Below, piece by piece: positions 1 to 8,176 of a stretch of 64,000 bases of DNA. Source of the DNA: Alphaproteobacteria bacterium. Its GTDB lineage: Bacteria > Pseudomonadota > Alphaproteobacteria > Caulobacterales > Aquidulcibacteraceae. The first letter of the stretch is position 1. Each line of letters starts with the position of its first letter. The stretch covers positions 33,649-97,648 of the forward strand of contig JAIXQA010000068.1 of the NCBI GenBank assembly GCA_027485915.1, read 5' to 3'. A program made the position numbers and the translations under genes. The notes below the pieces were generated by a model. The model made no database searches. It was not told where the DNA came from and saw nothing but the letters and a program-made list of their open reading frames with translations.

Positions 1-2
1 AC

Positions 3-314
3 CAGACCGATGTCGCAACCTTGAAGATTGGTCCTTACGACTTCAAACCCGCAAATCGCACCTTGACCGACGCCACAGGCAAGCGCATCCGTTTGACCGA
101 CAAAGAAGCTGCAATCCTCCGCTATCTCTATCGTTCCGGCGCAAAGGCGGTGCCTCGCGATGAATTGCTGCGCGAAGTCTGGGGTTATAATGCTGCGGTC
201 ACCACGCACACGTTGGAAACCCACATCTATCGTCTGCGCCAAAAGATTGAGCCAGTTTCGAGTCGTAATGGTCTTTTGATCACGGAAGGTGGCGGCTATC
301 GTCTTGAGCCATAA
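3..314 (+). CDS. OmpR/PhoB-type response regulator, C-terminal DNA-binding domain (5' end outside window)
   Basis: The frame is already open at the left edge, so only the winged-helix output domain is seen. It has the hallmarks of the OmpR family: LTDKEAAILRYL in the first helices, ELLREVWGY before the recognition helix, THTLETHIYRLRQKIE in the recognition region, and a final GGGYRL hairpin. The receiver domain must lie to the left of the window. The TTG at 21 could serve as a start but is more likely internal, because the domain continues upstream of it. The target genes and partner kinase cannot be read from here. It ends 9 bp before the convergent GntR gene. Confidence 0.85.
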   Translation, partial: QTDVATLKIGPYDFKPANRTLTDATGKRIRLTDKEAAILRYLYRSGAKAVPRDELLREVWGYNAAVTTHTLETHIYRLRQKIEPVSSRNGLLITEGGGYRLEP

Positions 315-323
315 GTCTTGAGG

Positions 324-1133
324 CTAGCGCCATTCGTCACGGCCACCTTTGCGCTGCCGCGTGAGATTCATATGATATTGGAAGCGTTCAGGGCGATAAA
401 AGCCTTGAACAACTTCGATCGGTGCCGACTGGGAATCCTTCATCACTCGTACAATTTTGAGAAGCGGTGACCCCGTTGCAATCTTTAGCGCCTGCGCTGT
501 GGCGGGCTCTGCGCTGCAAGCGGTGATCCATTGCTCAGCAGACACCGCAACAAAGCCCGATCGTTCTAACAGGTCAAGCATGGGTGTATGGGCCAGTGCT
601 TCTGGGTCAAAAGTTGCCGCGACATCGATTGGCAAATGGGTGACGATGTAGGAGAAGGGCTCACCTTCTAATTTTCGAATTCGCTCTGCGCGCTGGACTG
701 GAACGCCGCTGGGCAGGCCTAAGAGTTCTGCAATCTCTGCAGTTGCTGCGATTTGAGTGACATTGATCAACTCAACTTCCGTAGAAAGGCCCATCACTTT
801 TAGGGCTTCCATCAAATTATCAAAGCTGCCCTTCACGACAGGCACCGTTGCATTATAAGTGACCACCGTCCCACGGCCTCGATGGCGAGATACCATGCCC
901 GCAGAGGCCAATTCATTCAGCGCGCGTTTGACGGTGATACGCGAAACATTGAAGACATGCGTTAGGTCTTGCTCACCGGGCAAGACAGCGCCGAGCGGAA
1001 AAGCGCCGGAACGAATACGCTCCCTCAAAACCAAGAATAATTGATGATACAAGGGCGTTGGCAGCCTTGCATCTACCATAGTGGCCTTAAGCTCAGAACT
1101 AGGTTCGTGCGATGTGGGCAAGGTCGTGTCCAT
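324..1133 (-). CDS. GntR-family transcriptional regulator with UTRA effector domain
   Basis: A 269-residue regulator. The N-terminal GntR winged helix is clear (PLYHQLFLVLRERI, then LPGEQDLTHVF and SRITVKRALNELASAGMV, then RGRGTVV). A UTRA-type ligand-binding domain of about 150 residues follows, with YIVTHLPIDVA and a C-terminal VVQGFYRPERFQYHM, as in HutC/FarR members. A second ATG at 1079 (residue 19) has AAGG 6 nt upstream and may be the real start. It is divergent from nothing directly, but lies beside the YciI gene and the hydratase/lyase operon at 1700-4404, so it is a natural candidate to control them. The effector is unknown. Family call is firm; target is inferred. Confidence 0.85.
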   Translation of the reverse strand: MDTTLPTSHEPSSELKATMVDARLPTPLYHQLFLVLRERIRSGAFPLGAVLPGEQDLTHVFNVSRITVKRALNELASAGMVSRHRGRGTVVTYNATVPVVKGSFDNLMEALKVMGLSTEVELINVTQIAATAEIAELLGLPSGVPVQRAERIRKLEGEPFSYIVTHLPIDVAATFDPEALAHTPMLDLLERSGFVAVSAEQWITACSAEPATAQALKIATGSPLLKIVRVMKDSQSAPIEVVQGFYRPERFQYHMNLTRQRKGGRDEWR

Positions 1134-1205
1134 AAAGAGAAATTAATCTGCCTCTAGGAAATGAAAAGCCCTAGATCCGGCAGCCTACTGAAGTAAAGTT
1201 TGATC

Positions 1206-1583
1206 TCATCCACCGTTGGCACGCTCTCGAACAGAGTCAAGGCTCTCCCAGATCTTACCGCCGGGATAAATTCCGATGGACATGGTCATATCATGCACCT
1301 CCACTGTTTCGAACATGTCGCAGGTAAAATAGGGGTCCCCGCGCATAATCGCCCAAGCGGCCTCTAGGTCTGCCGCATAGACGATCAAACAAGATCCATG
1401 AATCTTAGGGCTACCTGGTGCTTTCAACGGGCCGGCCGTCACGTAAGACTGCCAATGCGCCTCTACATGTGCAAGATGACCCGCCAAGTGCTCGAGTCGC
1501 TTTTCAGGTGCGGTCGGCCCATCTTTGCACACAAACAAAAACGTAGGCTGGGTTTGTCGGGGCACTGTGGGTGGGTTGGACAT
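1206..1583 (-). CDS. YciI-like small protein
   Basis: A 125-residue protein of the YciI/dimeric alpha-beta barrel fold. Visible features are the hydrophobic first strand (PTFLFVCKDG), a helix rich in His and Arg (EKRLEHLAGHLAHVEAH), the GPL loop, a strand with SCLIVYAADLEAA, and a final PYF...FETVEVHDM segment. Members bind or rearrange small substrates as dimers, but most have no known reaction. It is transcribed away from the hydratase operon across a 116-bp shared promoter region and toward the GntR gene, from which it is 72 bp away. A role with the neighbouring hydratase/lyase genes is inference from position only. Confidence 0.75.
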   Translation of the reverse strand: MSNPPTVPRQTQPTFLFVCKDGPTAPEKRLEHLAGHLAHVEAHWQSYVTAGPLKAPGSPKIHGSCLIVYAADLEAAWAIMRGDPYFTCDMFETVEVHDMTMSIGIYPGGKIWESLDSVRERANGG

Positions 1584-1632
1584 GGCGACTTCCTGATCAT
1601 AGGTAGGGTCACTCTAAGGATGAGTCATTGCC

Positions 1633-1672
1633 TTGCCAATGTCGAAACGCTATTTGATATAAACATAGATCA
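1633..1672 (+). promoter_or_regulatory. Candidate promoter and operator ahead of the hydratase/lyase operon
   Basis: TTGCCA (1633-1638) and GATATA (1656-1661) are separated by 17 bp, a plausible vegetative promoter 39 bp before the ATG at 1700. An imperfect inverted repeat, TGAT...ATCA (1655-1672), covers the -10 element and could be the operator of the nearby GntR protein. Both are read by eye; no second copy of the repeat was found upstream of the GntR gene itself. Confidence 0.3.
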
Positions 1673-1699
1673 TTTCTAAACTAGGGTGCATCCGCGCGC

Positions 1700-3016
1700 A
1701 TGTCTGAAGCTTCCAGACCCCAAACGGTGAGTTCAGGTCTGACACTGGCCCAGAAACTGCTGGCGCGGGCATCAGGTAGCGAGCGTGTGACACCTGGCGA
1801 TATTGTTGTCGTAAAGGTCGACCTTGCCATGGCTCATGATTCCAGCGGCCCACGACGCTGGAAACCACATTTGGAGGCGCTGGGGGCAAGATTGTGGGAC
1901 CCATCCCGCGTCGTCATTGTGTCAGACCATTTTGTACCCGCCGTTGATGCGGACAGTGCGGCAATCCTTAAGTTGACACGAGATTTTGCAACGGAGCAAA
2001 ATGTAGGCCACTTCTTCGATATGGAAGGTATTTGTCACGCCATCCTGCCTCAAAAAGGTCTGCTTCGACCCGGAATCCTGGTTGCGGGCGGGGATAGTCA
2101 TACCCCACATGCAGGTGCCTTTGGCTGCTATGCGGCTGGGTTTGGGGCCACGGATATGCTGGGCATCTTGGTTACCGGCCAAACTTGGACAATTGTTCCC
2201 GAAACCATTCGCGTGGAGCTAACCGGTTCCTTTGGTAAGAACGTGTCTGCCAAGGATGTCATGCTGGTTTTGTGCCGAGAACTAGGCATGGATAATGCCT
2301 TTAAGGCCATTGAATATGGTGGCCCCGGCGTAGCGTCGATGTCGATGGATGAACGTATGGTCCTCTCCAATATGGCCGCAGAATTGGGCGGCGAGGTCGG
2401 CCTCATTGGTGCTGATAAAGTTACCTTGGACCATATTCGGGCGCATGGTGGAAGCGTGTCTGAAGCCGATTTGGTTTGGCAACCCGATCTCGACGCCGCT
2501 TATGAACGATCGATTTCAATCGACCTCTCTGAGCTTGAGCCGCAAATCGCGCTGCCACATTCACCCGCCAATAGTTTTCCGATCGGCCATGCGCTGGGTT
2601 CGCCAATCCATCAGGCCTATATTGGGGCTTGCGTAGGGGCAAAACTACAAGACCTTCACATGGCTGCGGAAATCCTGCAGGGCAGACGAACTGCCCCGGG
2701 TGTACGCCTGCTTGTCGCGCCAGCTAGCTCACAGGTGACGGCTGACGCGGCCGCAGACGGAACCTTATCAATCTTACTGGCGGCGGGAGCAACTTTATTG
2801 CCGTCGGGTTGTGGTGCCTGTGCGGGCATGGGGGCGGGGCTTTTGGCCGCGGGCGAGGTTTGTATTTCCACGACAAATCGAAACTTCAAGGGCCGGATGG
2901 GTCATGCCGACGCCTTTGTGTATCTAGGCTCGCCCTACACAGTTGCTGCCAGTGCGATTGCTGGCTGTGTCAGTGATCCTCGAACACTCTCTGCGGACAT
3001 GACGGTGCCGGCATGA
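1700..3016 (+). CDS. Aconitase-superfamily dehydratase, large subunit (LeuC/DmdA-like)
   Basis: A 438-residue iron-sulfur hydratase subunit. Recognisable parts are VIVSDHFVPAVDADSA, GGDSHTPHAGAFG, the cysteine loop YIGACVGAKLQDL, the CGACAGMGAG pair of cluster cysteines and NRNFKGRMG near the C-terminus. These match the two-subunit 3-isopropylmalate dehydratase / homoaconitase / dimethylmaleate hydratase branch. It shares ATGA with the small subunit, so the two are translated together. Leucine synthesis is a less likely job: no leuA or leuB is nearby, a GntR regulator sits beside it, and a PEP-mutase-type lyase follows. A catabolic hydration/isomerisation of a substituted dicarboxylate is inferred; the true substrate is unknown. 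Confidence 0.85.
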   Translation: MSEASRPQTVSSGLTLAQKLLARASGSERVTPGDIVVVKVDLAMAHDSSGPRRWKPHLEALGARLWDPSRVVIVSDHFVPAVDADSAAILKLTRDFATEQNVGHFFDMEGICHAILPQKGLLRPGILVAGGDSHTPHAGAFGCYAAGFGATDMLGILVTGQTWTIVPETIRVELTGSFGKNVSAKDVMLVLCRELGMDNAFKAIEYGGPGVASMSMDERMVLSNMAAELGGEVGLIGADKVTLDHIRAHGGSVSEADLVWQPDLDAAYERSISIDLSELEPQIALPHSPANSFPIGHALGSPIHQAYIGACVGAKLQDLHMAAEILQGRRTAPGVRLLVAPASSQVTADAAADGTLSILLAAGATLLPSGCGACAGMGAGLLAAGEVCISTTNRNFKGRMGHADAFVYLGSPYTVAASAIAGCVSDPRTLSADMTVPA

Positions 3017-3510
3017 CGCAAATTGAAGTGACCGGCCGCGCCTTTGTTTTTGGCGACAATATTGATACCGACCTGTTGGCACCTGGTCATTTGATGAAGC
3101 TGCCTGCGGAAGATCTCGCCCGCCATTGTTTGGAAGCAATTTCGCCCGTTTTTGCAAAATCCGTTCAGCCGGGTGACTTTGTCGTGGCTGGCAAGAATTT
3201 CGGCTTGGGCTCATCACGAGAGCAAGCTGCCATCAGCTTGCGTATTCTGGGTGTAGGGGCAGTGATTGCCCCAAGTTTTGCCCGCATTTTCTATCGGAAC
3301 GCCCTGAATTTGGGGCTTCCAGCACTGTTTTGTGACGCGGCTAACCGGATTGTTGAAGGCGACCAGTTGATGGTCAACCCAGTCTTGGGCAAGATCGTGA
3401 ATAAGACGCGCGGTGAGACGATATCGTGTAAGCCGATCCCAGATCATTTAATGGCGATGGTTCGGGCCGGCGGTTTAGTCGCCCATCTAAAATCAAGACG
3501 CGGCACATAG
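3013..3510 (+). CDS. Aconitase-superfamily dehydratase, small subunit (LeuD/DmdB-like)
   Basis: A 165-residue swivel-domain subunit. It begins with a short strand and the phrase FGDNIDTDLLAPGHLM, then carries GKNFGLGSSREQAA, the substrate-contacting loop of this family, followed by IAPSFARIFYRNALNLGLP. At about 165 residues it is of the short type typical of separate-subunit hydratases (archaeal LeuD, DmdB) rather than the roughly 200-residue proteobacterial LeuD. Its ATG overlaps the stop of the large subunit. It supplies the phosphate- or carboxylate-binding Arg/Ser residues to the iron-sulfur subunit. Specificity cannot be told from sequence by eye. Confidence 0.85.
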   Translation: MTQIEVTGRAFVFGDNIDTDLLAPGHLMKLPAEDLARHCLEAISPVFAKSVQPGDFVVAGKNFGLGSSREQAAISLRILGVGAVIAPSFARIFYRNALNLGLPALFCDAANRIVEGDQLMVNPVLGKIVNKTRGETISCKPIPDHLMAMVRAGGLVAHLKSRRGT

Positions 3511-3519
3511 GGATCGAGC

Positions 3520-4404
3520 ATGACAGAAGTTTCTTTGCACGAGCGGCTCGGCCAAAGCAAAGCCCTATTAGCCCCGGGGGCTTATGATGCTTTAAGCGCG
3601 CTCTTGGTGGAGCAAGCCGGCTTTGAAGCCATTTACATGTCCGGTGCATCAATTTCCTATACCCAATTGGGCCGGCCAGATATTGGGTTGGTTTCAGCTA
3701 CTCAAGTCGCTGACATTATTGCCCGCGTCCGTGATCGTGTTCAGATTCCGCTGATCGTGGATGCGGATACAGGATTTGGGAATGCATTGAACGTTCAACA
3801 CACAGTCCGCTTATTTGAGCGTATGGGCGCAAATGCCCTACAACTGGAAGATCAAACCGCGCCAAAGCGTTGCGGTCATTTGGCCGGCAAAGAATTGGTT
3901 GCAAGCAGTGAAATGGTTGGAAAAATTAAGGCCGCCGTCGATGCCCGTGCATCCAAACAGACATTGATCATTGCCCGGACCGACGCCATCGCCGTGGAAG
4001 GTTTTGAGCGGGCCCTAGAGCGCGCGGACCTCTACCGCCAAGCCGGTGCCGACATCTTGTTTGTGGAAGCGCCGCAAGCAATTGATCAAATGCAAGCAAT
4101 TTGTCAGGCTTTTCCGAGCACGCCGCTCTTGGCCAATATGGTTGAAGGCGGCAAGACACCGCTCCTTACATGCGATCAATTATCTGAGATGGGCTATCGC
4201 TTGGTCATCGCACCGGGCTCCATGGTGCGCCTGCATGCCTATATTGCTCAACAATTTCTCCAATCGCTTAAAGCGAATGGTACCACGGCGCTTTTCCGGG
4301 ATCGCATGCTAGATTTTAAACAAATCAATGAGTTACTAGGTTTGCCTGATCTAATGGATCAAGGTGCGCATTATGAAATGCGCGGTCAAGAAGCTGCCGA
4401 ATAA
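3520..4404 (+). CDS. Isocitrate lyase/PEP mutase-family lyase (PrpB/dimethylmalate-lyase-like)
   Basis: A 294-residue TIM-barrel lyase that splits 2-hydroxy-dicarboxylates or tricarboxylates by retro-aldol cleavage. The Mg-binding DADTGFGN motif is present, as is EDQTAPKRCGHLAGK with the catalytic Cys of the lyase subgroup, and ARTDA further on. It starts 9 bp after the small hydratase subunit, so the three genes form one operon. A hydratase plus a lyase of this kind matches the last steps of dimethylmaleate breakdown (hydratase, then 2,3-dimethylmalate lyase) and also resembles part of the methylcitrate cycle. No methylcitrate synthase is seen here. The lyase class is firm; the substrate is inferred. 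Confidence 0.85.
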   Translation: MTEVSLHERLGQSKALLAPGAYDALSALLVEQAGFEAIYMSGASISYTQLGRPDIGLVSATQVADIIARVRDRVQIPLIVDADTGFGNALNVQHTVRLFERMGANALQLEDQTAPKRCGHLAGKELVASSEMVGKIKAAVDARASKQTLIIARTDAIAVEGFERALERADLYRQAGADILFVEAPQAIDQMQAICQAFPSTPLLANMVEGGKTPLLTCDQLSEMGYRLVIAPGSMVRLHAYIAQQFLQSLKANGTTALFRDRMLDFKQINELLGLPDLMDQGAHYEMRGQEAAE

Positions 4405-4474
4405 CCCATCCAGAATGTAAGGCTTTTTTCACTGCGTTTCGTTACAATCTTGTCTCTATGTTGCCAGATTTTGG

Positions 4475-5302
4475 ATGCATGTAGACACTATGGTGATTAG
4501 GCACGGTCTCGTCAGTGGAAGGCATCTGGGTTCAGGTGTTGGGGCTCAGCTGATTTTGAGCTGGCTTTCGTGCATCTTCATGGCTTTTAGCCTTTTCATT
4601 GGCGGCCCGGTGGCTGCCCAAGCGCCGAAGCGTGGCGGCGACCTTACCCTAAATGACATGTTCTCCAGCCCCAATGCCGCTGCAGCACAAGCGGTCTCCT
4701 TTAGTGCCGGGCCAAACAACCTTCGCTTTGTGCTCGACCGATCCCAGCCGCGTGTTGTCTTGCTGCGATTTGACGGCGATCCTGAGGTTTGGGCCCTGAC
4801 TTCGCAATGGGGTCCTCGCGGTGACGAGTTTCTCCGCAATGATATTGGCGAAGTCATTGTGCGCATCACGACACTGGGCGGCGTAACGGTCTATGGTCCA
4901 CTTGGAACCAATGGCGGTCTTGCTGCGAGTGAAGGCCGCGCAAAGACGCTATCCGCACCAGCAAGAAGCGAAGGTAATTTGCAGGCGACTTTGGAAAAGG
5001 CGCTGCGCTGGTTTGACAAATTTTCTAACCGCAGCATTCGGGTTGAAGCTGCCGGAACCTTGCCACCTGCTTTGGTGTATGAGGCGCTGGAGCGCGCTGC
5101 CCAGGGCATGTCCCGTGCTCCACGGGGCTATTTTGGTAGACCAGAACGACGCGTCAAACTTATTCGCGTCCAACGGAGCTTTGATCGGCCAAGTGTCCGT
5201 TGGCAGGCCGGCGTTTTGACGATTGGCGTTGTGCCAGGGGCTGGTTATGCTGGAAGACCGTCCAGCGCTGCCGTTCTTTTGGCGCTAACAAAGGGCAATT
5301 AG
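4475..5302 (+). CDS. Exported protein, DUF4908-like
   Basis: A 275-residue protein of no known function. A hydrophobic stretch (about residues 25-48, ending PVAAQA) looks like a signal peptide with a long N-terminal extension, so the real start may be a later ATG (4490 or 4580). The mature part includes RFVLDRSQPRVVLLRFDGD, EVWALTSQWGPRGDEFLRND and TTLGGVTVYGP. From memory this pattern belongs to DUF4908, known from Caulobacterales relatives. It is followed by the twin-membrane protein (57 bp away) and the degenerate SDR, probably as one transcript. A -10-like TACAAT lies at 4443-4448, without a clear -35. Confidence 0.6.
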   Translation: MHVDTMVIRHGLVSGRHLGSGVGAQLILSWLSCIFMAFSLFIGGPVAAQAPKRGGDLTLNDMFSSPNAAAAQAVSFSAGPNNLRFVLDRSQPRVVLLRFDGDPEVWALTSQWGPRGDEFLRNDIGEVIVRITTLGGVTVYGPLGTNGGLAASEGRAKTLSAPARSEGNLQATLEKALRWFDKFSNRSIRVEAAGTLPPALVYEALERAAQGMSRAPRGYFGRPERRVKLIRVQRSFDRPSVRWQAGVLTIGVVPGAGYAGRPSSAAVLLALTKGN

Positions 5303-5358
5303 TCGCAGGACAGACTCAAGCGATTGCCCGAACCATACGCCCGGCATATATCAGCCTC

Positions 5359-5565
5359 ATGACCTTACAACCCCTCAATATTGCTATTTTCGTGGCTATG
5401 GCCATTGTTCTGACCGTATTGGTCGTTGGCATCGCCAATTTGGCCATGACGGGCGACAAGGCACGTTCCCGCTCCAACCAGTTGATGCGGCTACGCGTTT
5501 TGGTTCAATTTATCGCCGTAGCTCTCTTGATGGTGGGCTTCTGGCTTAAAACACGCGCCGGATGA
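5359..5565 (+). CDS. Small twin-transmembrane-segment protein
   Basis: A 68-residue membrane protein. The ATG at 5359 is chosen because residues before it in the open frame look like non-coding read-through of the previous gene. It has two hydrophobic helices (residues 6-27 and 46-63) joined by a basic loop with GDKARSRSNQLMRLRV, the arrangement of the alphaproteobacterial twin-transmembrane/HIG1-like family. In relatives such genes often sit near cobalamin adenosyltransferase and electron-transfer flavoprotein genes; none are seen here. Its stop overlaps the next start (ATGA), so it is translationally coupled to the SDR-like gene. Confidence 0.7.
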   Translation: MTLQPLNIAIFVAMAIVLTVLVVGIANLAMTGDKARSRSNQLMRLRVLVQFIAVALLMVGFWLKTRAG

Positions 5566-6230
5566 TCAAACGAAGCTTTCCCGGAAAAGTCGCTTTAGTA
5601 ACAGGCGGCGGTGGCCAGTTTGGCCGGGTCTTGTGCCAGACGCTTTCCCAGCGTGGATGTAAGCTGATCGTTGGTGACTGCGATCTAACTCGAGCACGCG
5701 AGACGGCGGCGGGTGTTCAAGGTTTGGCTCTAGGCCTTGATGTCACCGACACAGCTATGTGGATCAATGCCGCATCTTCGGCCAGAGATCTATTTGGACC
5801 TGTCGATTACGTTTTTCATTGTGCTCACCAACATGAAGAAGGTCGCACTACCGATGAGTCAGCGCGTCTGTGGGCTACGCAAATTGCCGCACTTGAAATC
5901 GCCCAAGAAGCGTGCGGTGCCGACTTGGCAAGGACACGTGGCACACATGTGGTGTTTGTTTCTAATGCAGCTTGGATACCAGATGGTGCGAGACCGCTTT
6001 GGTCGGCTGCCGAAGCAGCTAAGCGTCACTGGCATAAAGCGCAAATAACAGGACACAGAGGTGTTCTCAGCACCCTGATTGCCTATGATGTACCGCCACC
6101 CAAGGCCGGGAAGACTAGTCCGGACGAGATTGCCGCAGCTACCCTTTGGGCCTTGTCGCGTGGCACACACGATGCCTTCGTTCCCGGTGGGTTTGGCGTT
6201 GCAAGCTTTTGCCGCAGGGCCGCGCGATAA
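5562..6230 (+). CDS. Degenerate short-chain dehydrogenase/reductase-like protein
   Basis: A 222-residue Rossmann-fold protein related to SDRs. The N-terminus keeps KVALVTGGGGQFGRVL, but the second glycine of the usual TGxxxGxG is replaced by Gln. The central FVSN strand is present, yet the catalytic YxxxK is replaced: the matching segment reads WSAAE, so both Tyr and Lys are missing. It is also shorter than the normal 250 residues. The reading frame is intact. It therefore looks like a binding protein or pseudoenzyme rather than an active dehydrogenase. It is coupled by ATGA to the twin-membrane protein. An alternative alignment putting another Tyr at the active site was not found. Confidence 0.65.
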   Translation: MIKRSFPGKVALVTGGGGQFGRVLCQTLSQRGCKLIVGDCDLTRARETAAGVQGLALGLDVTDTAMWINAASSARDLFGPVDYVFHCAHQHEEGRTTDESARLWATQIAALEIAQEACGADLARTRGTHVVFVSNAAWIPDGARPLWSAAEAAKRHWHKAQITGHRGVLSTLIAYDVPPPKAGKTSPDEIAAATLWALSRGTHDAFVPGGFGVASFCRRAAR

Positions 6231-6232
6231 GC

Positions 6233-6670
6233 CTAAGCCGGCATACCCGGGCAGCGCAGATATTTTTCCGATACAGCTCCGTCCCAAGAAATGCTGGCGG
6301 TCTCATCGCTGGTCTGCTCGATAATCAAGCTGAATGATACGCCTACACCATTCCGTGCCTTAACTTCATAGCCTTTGTCGGTCGGCCTAACTGACAAAAT
6401 CTTATGTCTTTCGATGCCAGATGGCCGAATACTGTCCAACCAAAGACCGGATTCTTCATCCATCAGGACATAGCCTTGGTTCATGCGTTGCGGATTGCAG
6501 GCAATTGGACCTGCATCGCTTGGTTGCCCCATGAAGGCTGCGTTTGTGTCTTTACCTGCAAACAAAAAGTCGCGGTCGTCCGCCGAGATTTTGGCCAGCG
6601 GATCAGCCGGCGCGCAGGCTCCGCCAAGTAAGCCTGCCGCCATTATACATGTGATTAGAGTATAGCGCAT
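6233..6670 (-). CDS. Putative small lipoprotein, function unknown
   Basis: A 145-residue exported protein. Residues 1-18 form a hydrophobic signal, and Cys19 follows in LLGGAC, a weak lipobox because position -3 is Gly, so lipidation is likely but not certain. The mature part has a single further Cys pair (Cys58 region and a near-terminal CPGMPA) that could form a disulfide, and segments such as GYVLMDEESGLWLDSIRPSGI and ISWDGAVSEKYL that suggest a small beta-barrel like the AprI/Inh inhibitor fold. That resemblance is weak. It is convergent with the SDR-like gene (2 bp apart) and sits 72 bp beyond the end of rho. Confidence 0.5.
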   Translation of the reverse strand: MRYTLITCIMAAGLLGGACAPADPLAKISADDRDFLFAGKDTNAAFMGQPSDAGPIACNPQRMNQGYVLMDEESGLWLDSIRPSGIERHKILSVRPTDKGYEVKARNGVGVSFSLIIEQTSDETASISWDGAVSEKYLRCPGMPA

Positions 6671-6742
6671 CGCCAGACCCCCTTACAGAATGCGGTTGGT
6701 ACCGTCCAATCGCCCCATAAGTGGATCATAGAGCGGTTAATC

Positions 6743-8038
6743 TTATGTGTTCATACTCTGGAAAAAGTCGTCGTTATTTTTGGTCTGCTTGAGCTTGTCG
6801 AGCAGGAATTCCATTGCATCCATGGTGCCCATGGGATTGAGAATCCGACGTAACATATACATTTTCGGCAAATGCTCTTTTGGAACCAAAAGCTCTTCTT
6901 TCCGTGTGCCCGACTTGATGATGTCGATGGCTGGGAAGACGCGCTTGTCGGAGACCTTCCGGTCCAAGATGATTTCAGAGTTACCGGTACCTTTGAACTC
7001 TTCAAAGATGACTTCATCCATCCGCGAACCTGTTTCAATCAGAGCGGTGGCGATGATGGTCAAAGAGCCACCCTCCTCAAGGTTTCGGGCTGCACCAAAG
7101 AAGCGCTTTGGACGTTGCAAAGCATTCGCATCCACACCACCGGTCAGAACTTTGCCCGACGATGGGACAACCGTGTTGTATGCGCGGCCCAATCGGGTGA
7201 TTGAGTCGAGCAGGATCACAACGTCGCGGCCATGCTCGGCCAAGCGCTTTGCCTTTTCGATCACCATCTCAGCGACTTGCACGTGACGTGTCGCTGGTTC
7301 GTCAAAGGTTGAAGATACGACTTCGCCCTTTACAGACCGCTTCATATCGGTGACTTCTTCGGGACGCTCGTCGATCAGCAACACAATCAGATAGACTTCT
7401 GGGTGGTTGATCTCGATGGACTTAGCGACATTTTGCAAGATAACCGTTTTACCGGTGCGAGGCGGTGCCACAATCAAAGCCCGTTGGCCTTTCCCAATTG
7501 GAGCCACAATATCGATGACGCGACCGGTGCGGTCTTTCCGCGTTGGATCTTGGATTTCTAGATGGAGACGTTCGTCTGGATAAAGCGGAGTCAGATTGTC
7601 AAAATTGACCTTGTGACGGGCTTGCTCTGGATCGGTGAAGTTGATCGTGTCAACTTTGGAGAGAGCAAAATAGCGTTCGCCGTCTTTGGGTGCCTTCACC
7701 GGACCTTCGACCGTGTCACCGGTCCGCAAGCCGTGGCGACGGATTTGCTGCGGCGAGACATAAATGTCATCGGGGCCAGAGAGATAATTGGATTCTGGCG
7801 AACGCAAAAAGCCGAAGCCGTCTGGCAGCACTTCTAACACGCCGCCGCCGCCGATTTCTGAACCGCGCTCGGCTTGCGCTTTTAAGATTGCAAAAAGAAG
7901 GTCTTGGGTGCGCAAATTAGATGCGCCATCAATTTCTAGGGATTCTGCCAGCACAACCAATTCAGTTGGGGTACGGGTCTTTAATTCTTGTAGGGTGGAC
8001 CGGCGAGGTGGCGCGTCGATCGACAATTCCTCTGACAT
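6743..8038 (-). CDS. rho: Transcription termination factor Rho
   Basis: A 431-residue RNA-dependent ATPase that ends many transcripts. The N-terminal Rho domain starts near [13 protein letters not shown]; the RNA-binding cold-shock domain has DGFGFLRSP; the ATPase core has Walker [10 protein letters not shown], Walker [10 protein letters not shown], and the Q-loop and R-loop regions [20 protein letters not shown] and [11 protein letters not shown]. Length and order match full-length proteobacterial Rho. It is the outermost of the leftward genes on the left side of the candidate origin, 138 bp after hemJ, and its position next to the haem genes is the usual one in Caulobacter relatives. Confidence 0.97.
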   Translation of the reverse strand: MSEELSIDAPPRRSTLQELKTRTPTELVVLAESLEIDGASNLRTQDLLFAILKAQAERGSEIGGGGVLEVLPDGFGFLRSPESNYLSGPDDIYVSPQQIRRHGLRTGDTVEGPVKAPKDGERYFALSKVDTINFTDPEQARHKVNFDNLTPLYPDERLHLEIQDPTRKDRTGRVIDIVAPIGKGQRALIVAPPRTGKTVILQNVAKSIEINHPEVYLIVLLIDERPEEVTDMKRSVKGEVVSSTFDEPATRHVQVAEMVIEKAKRLAEHGRDVVILLDSITRLGRAYNTVVPSSGKVLTGGVDANALQRPKRFFGAARNLEEGGSLTIIATALIETGSRMDEVIFEEFKGTGNSEIILDRKVSDKRVFPAIDIIKSGTRKEELLVPKEHLPKMYMLRRILNPMGTMDAMEFLLDKLKQTKNNDDFFQSMNT

Positions 8039-8176
8039 GTCAGGGCCTCAAAATATCTTTGGTGAAAGCCGTCGTTGCAAGGACTGCAGCGGCTGTAAGG
8101 AGGTGCCAGACCGTGTTACGGCCTCAGCAACTAGTGTTCACATGACGATTATCGCAGGCGCGGTCAAGGTGTGTCG

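Noticed and set aside
21..23. TTG as the start of a short complete DNA-binding protein
   Set aside because: The frame is open to the left window edge and the domain is normally preceded by a receiver domain, so the gene is cut by the window.
6747..7286. Plus-strand open frame (179 codons) opposite rho
   Set aside because: It lies wholly inside rho and shows no domain. Rho explains the region fully.
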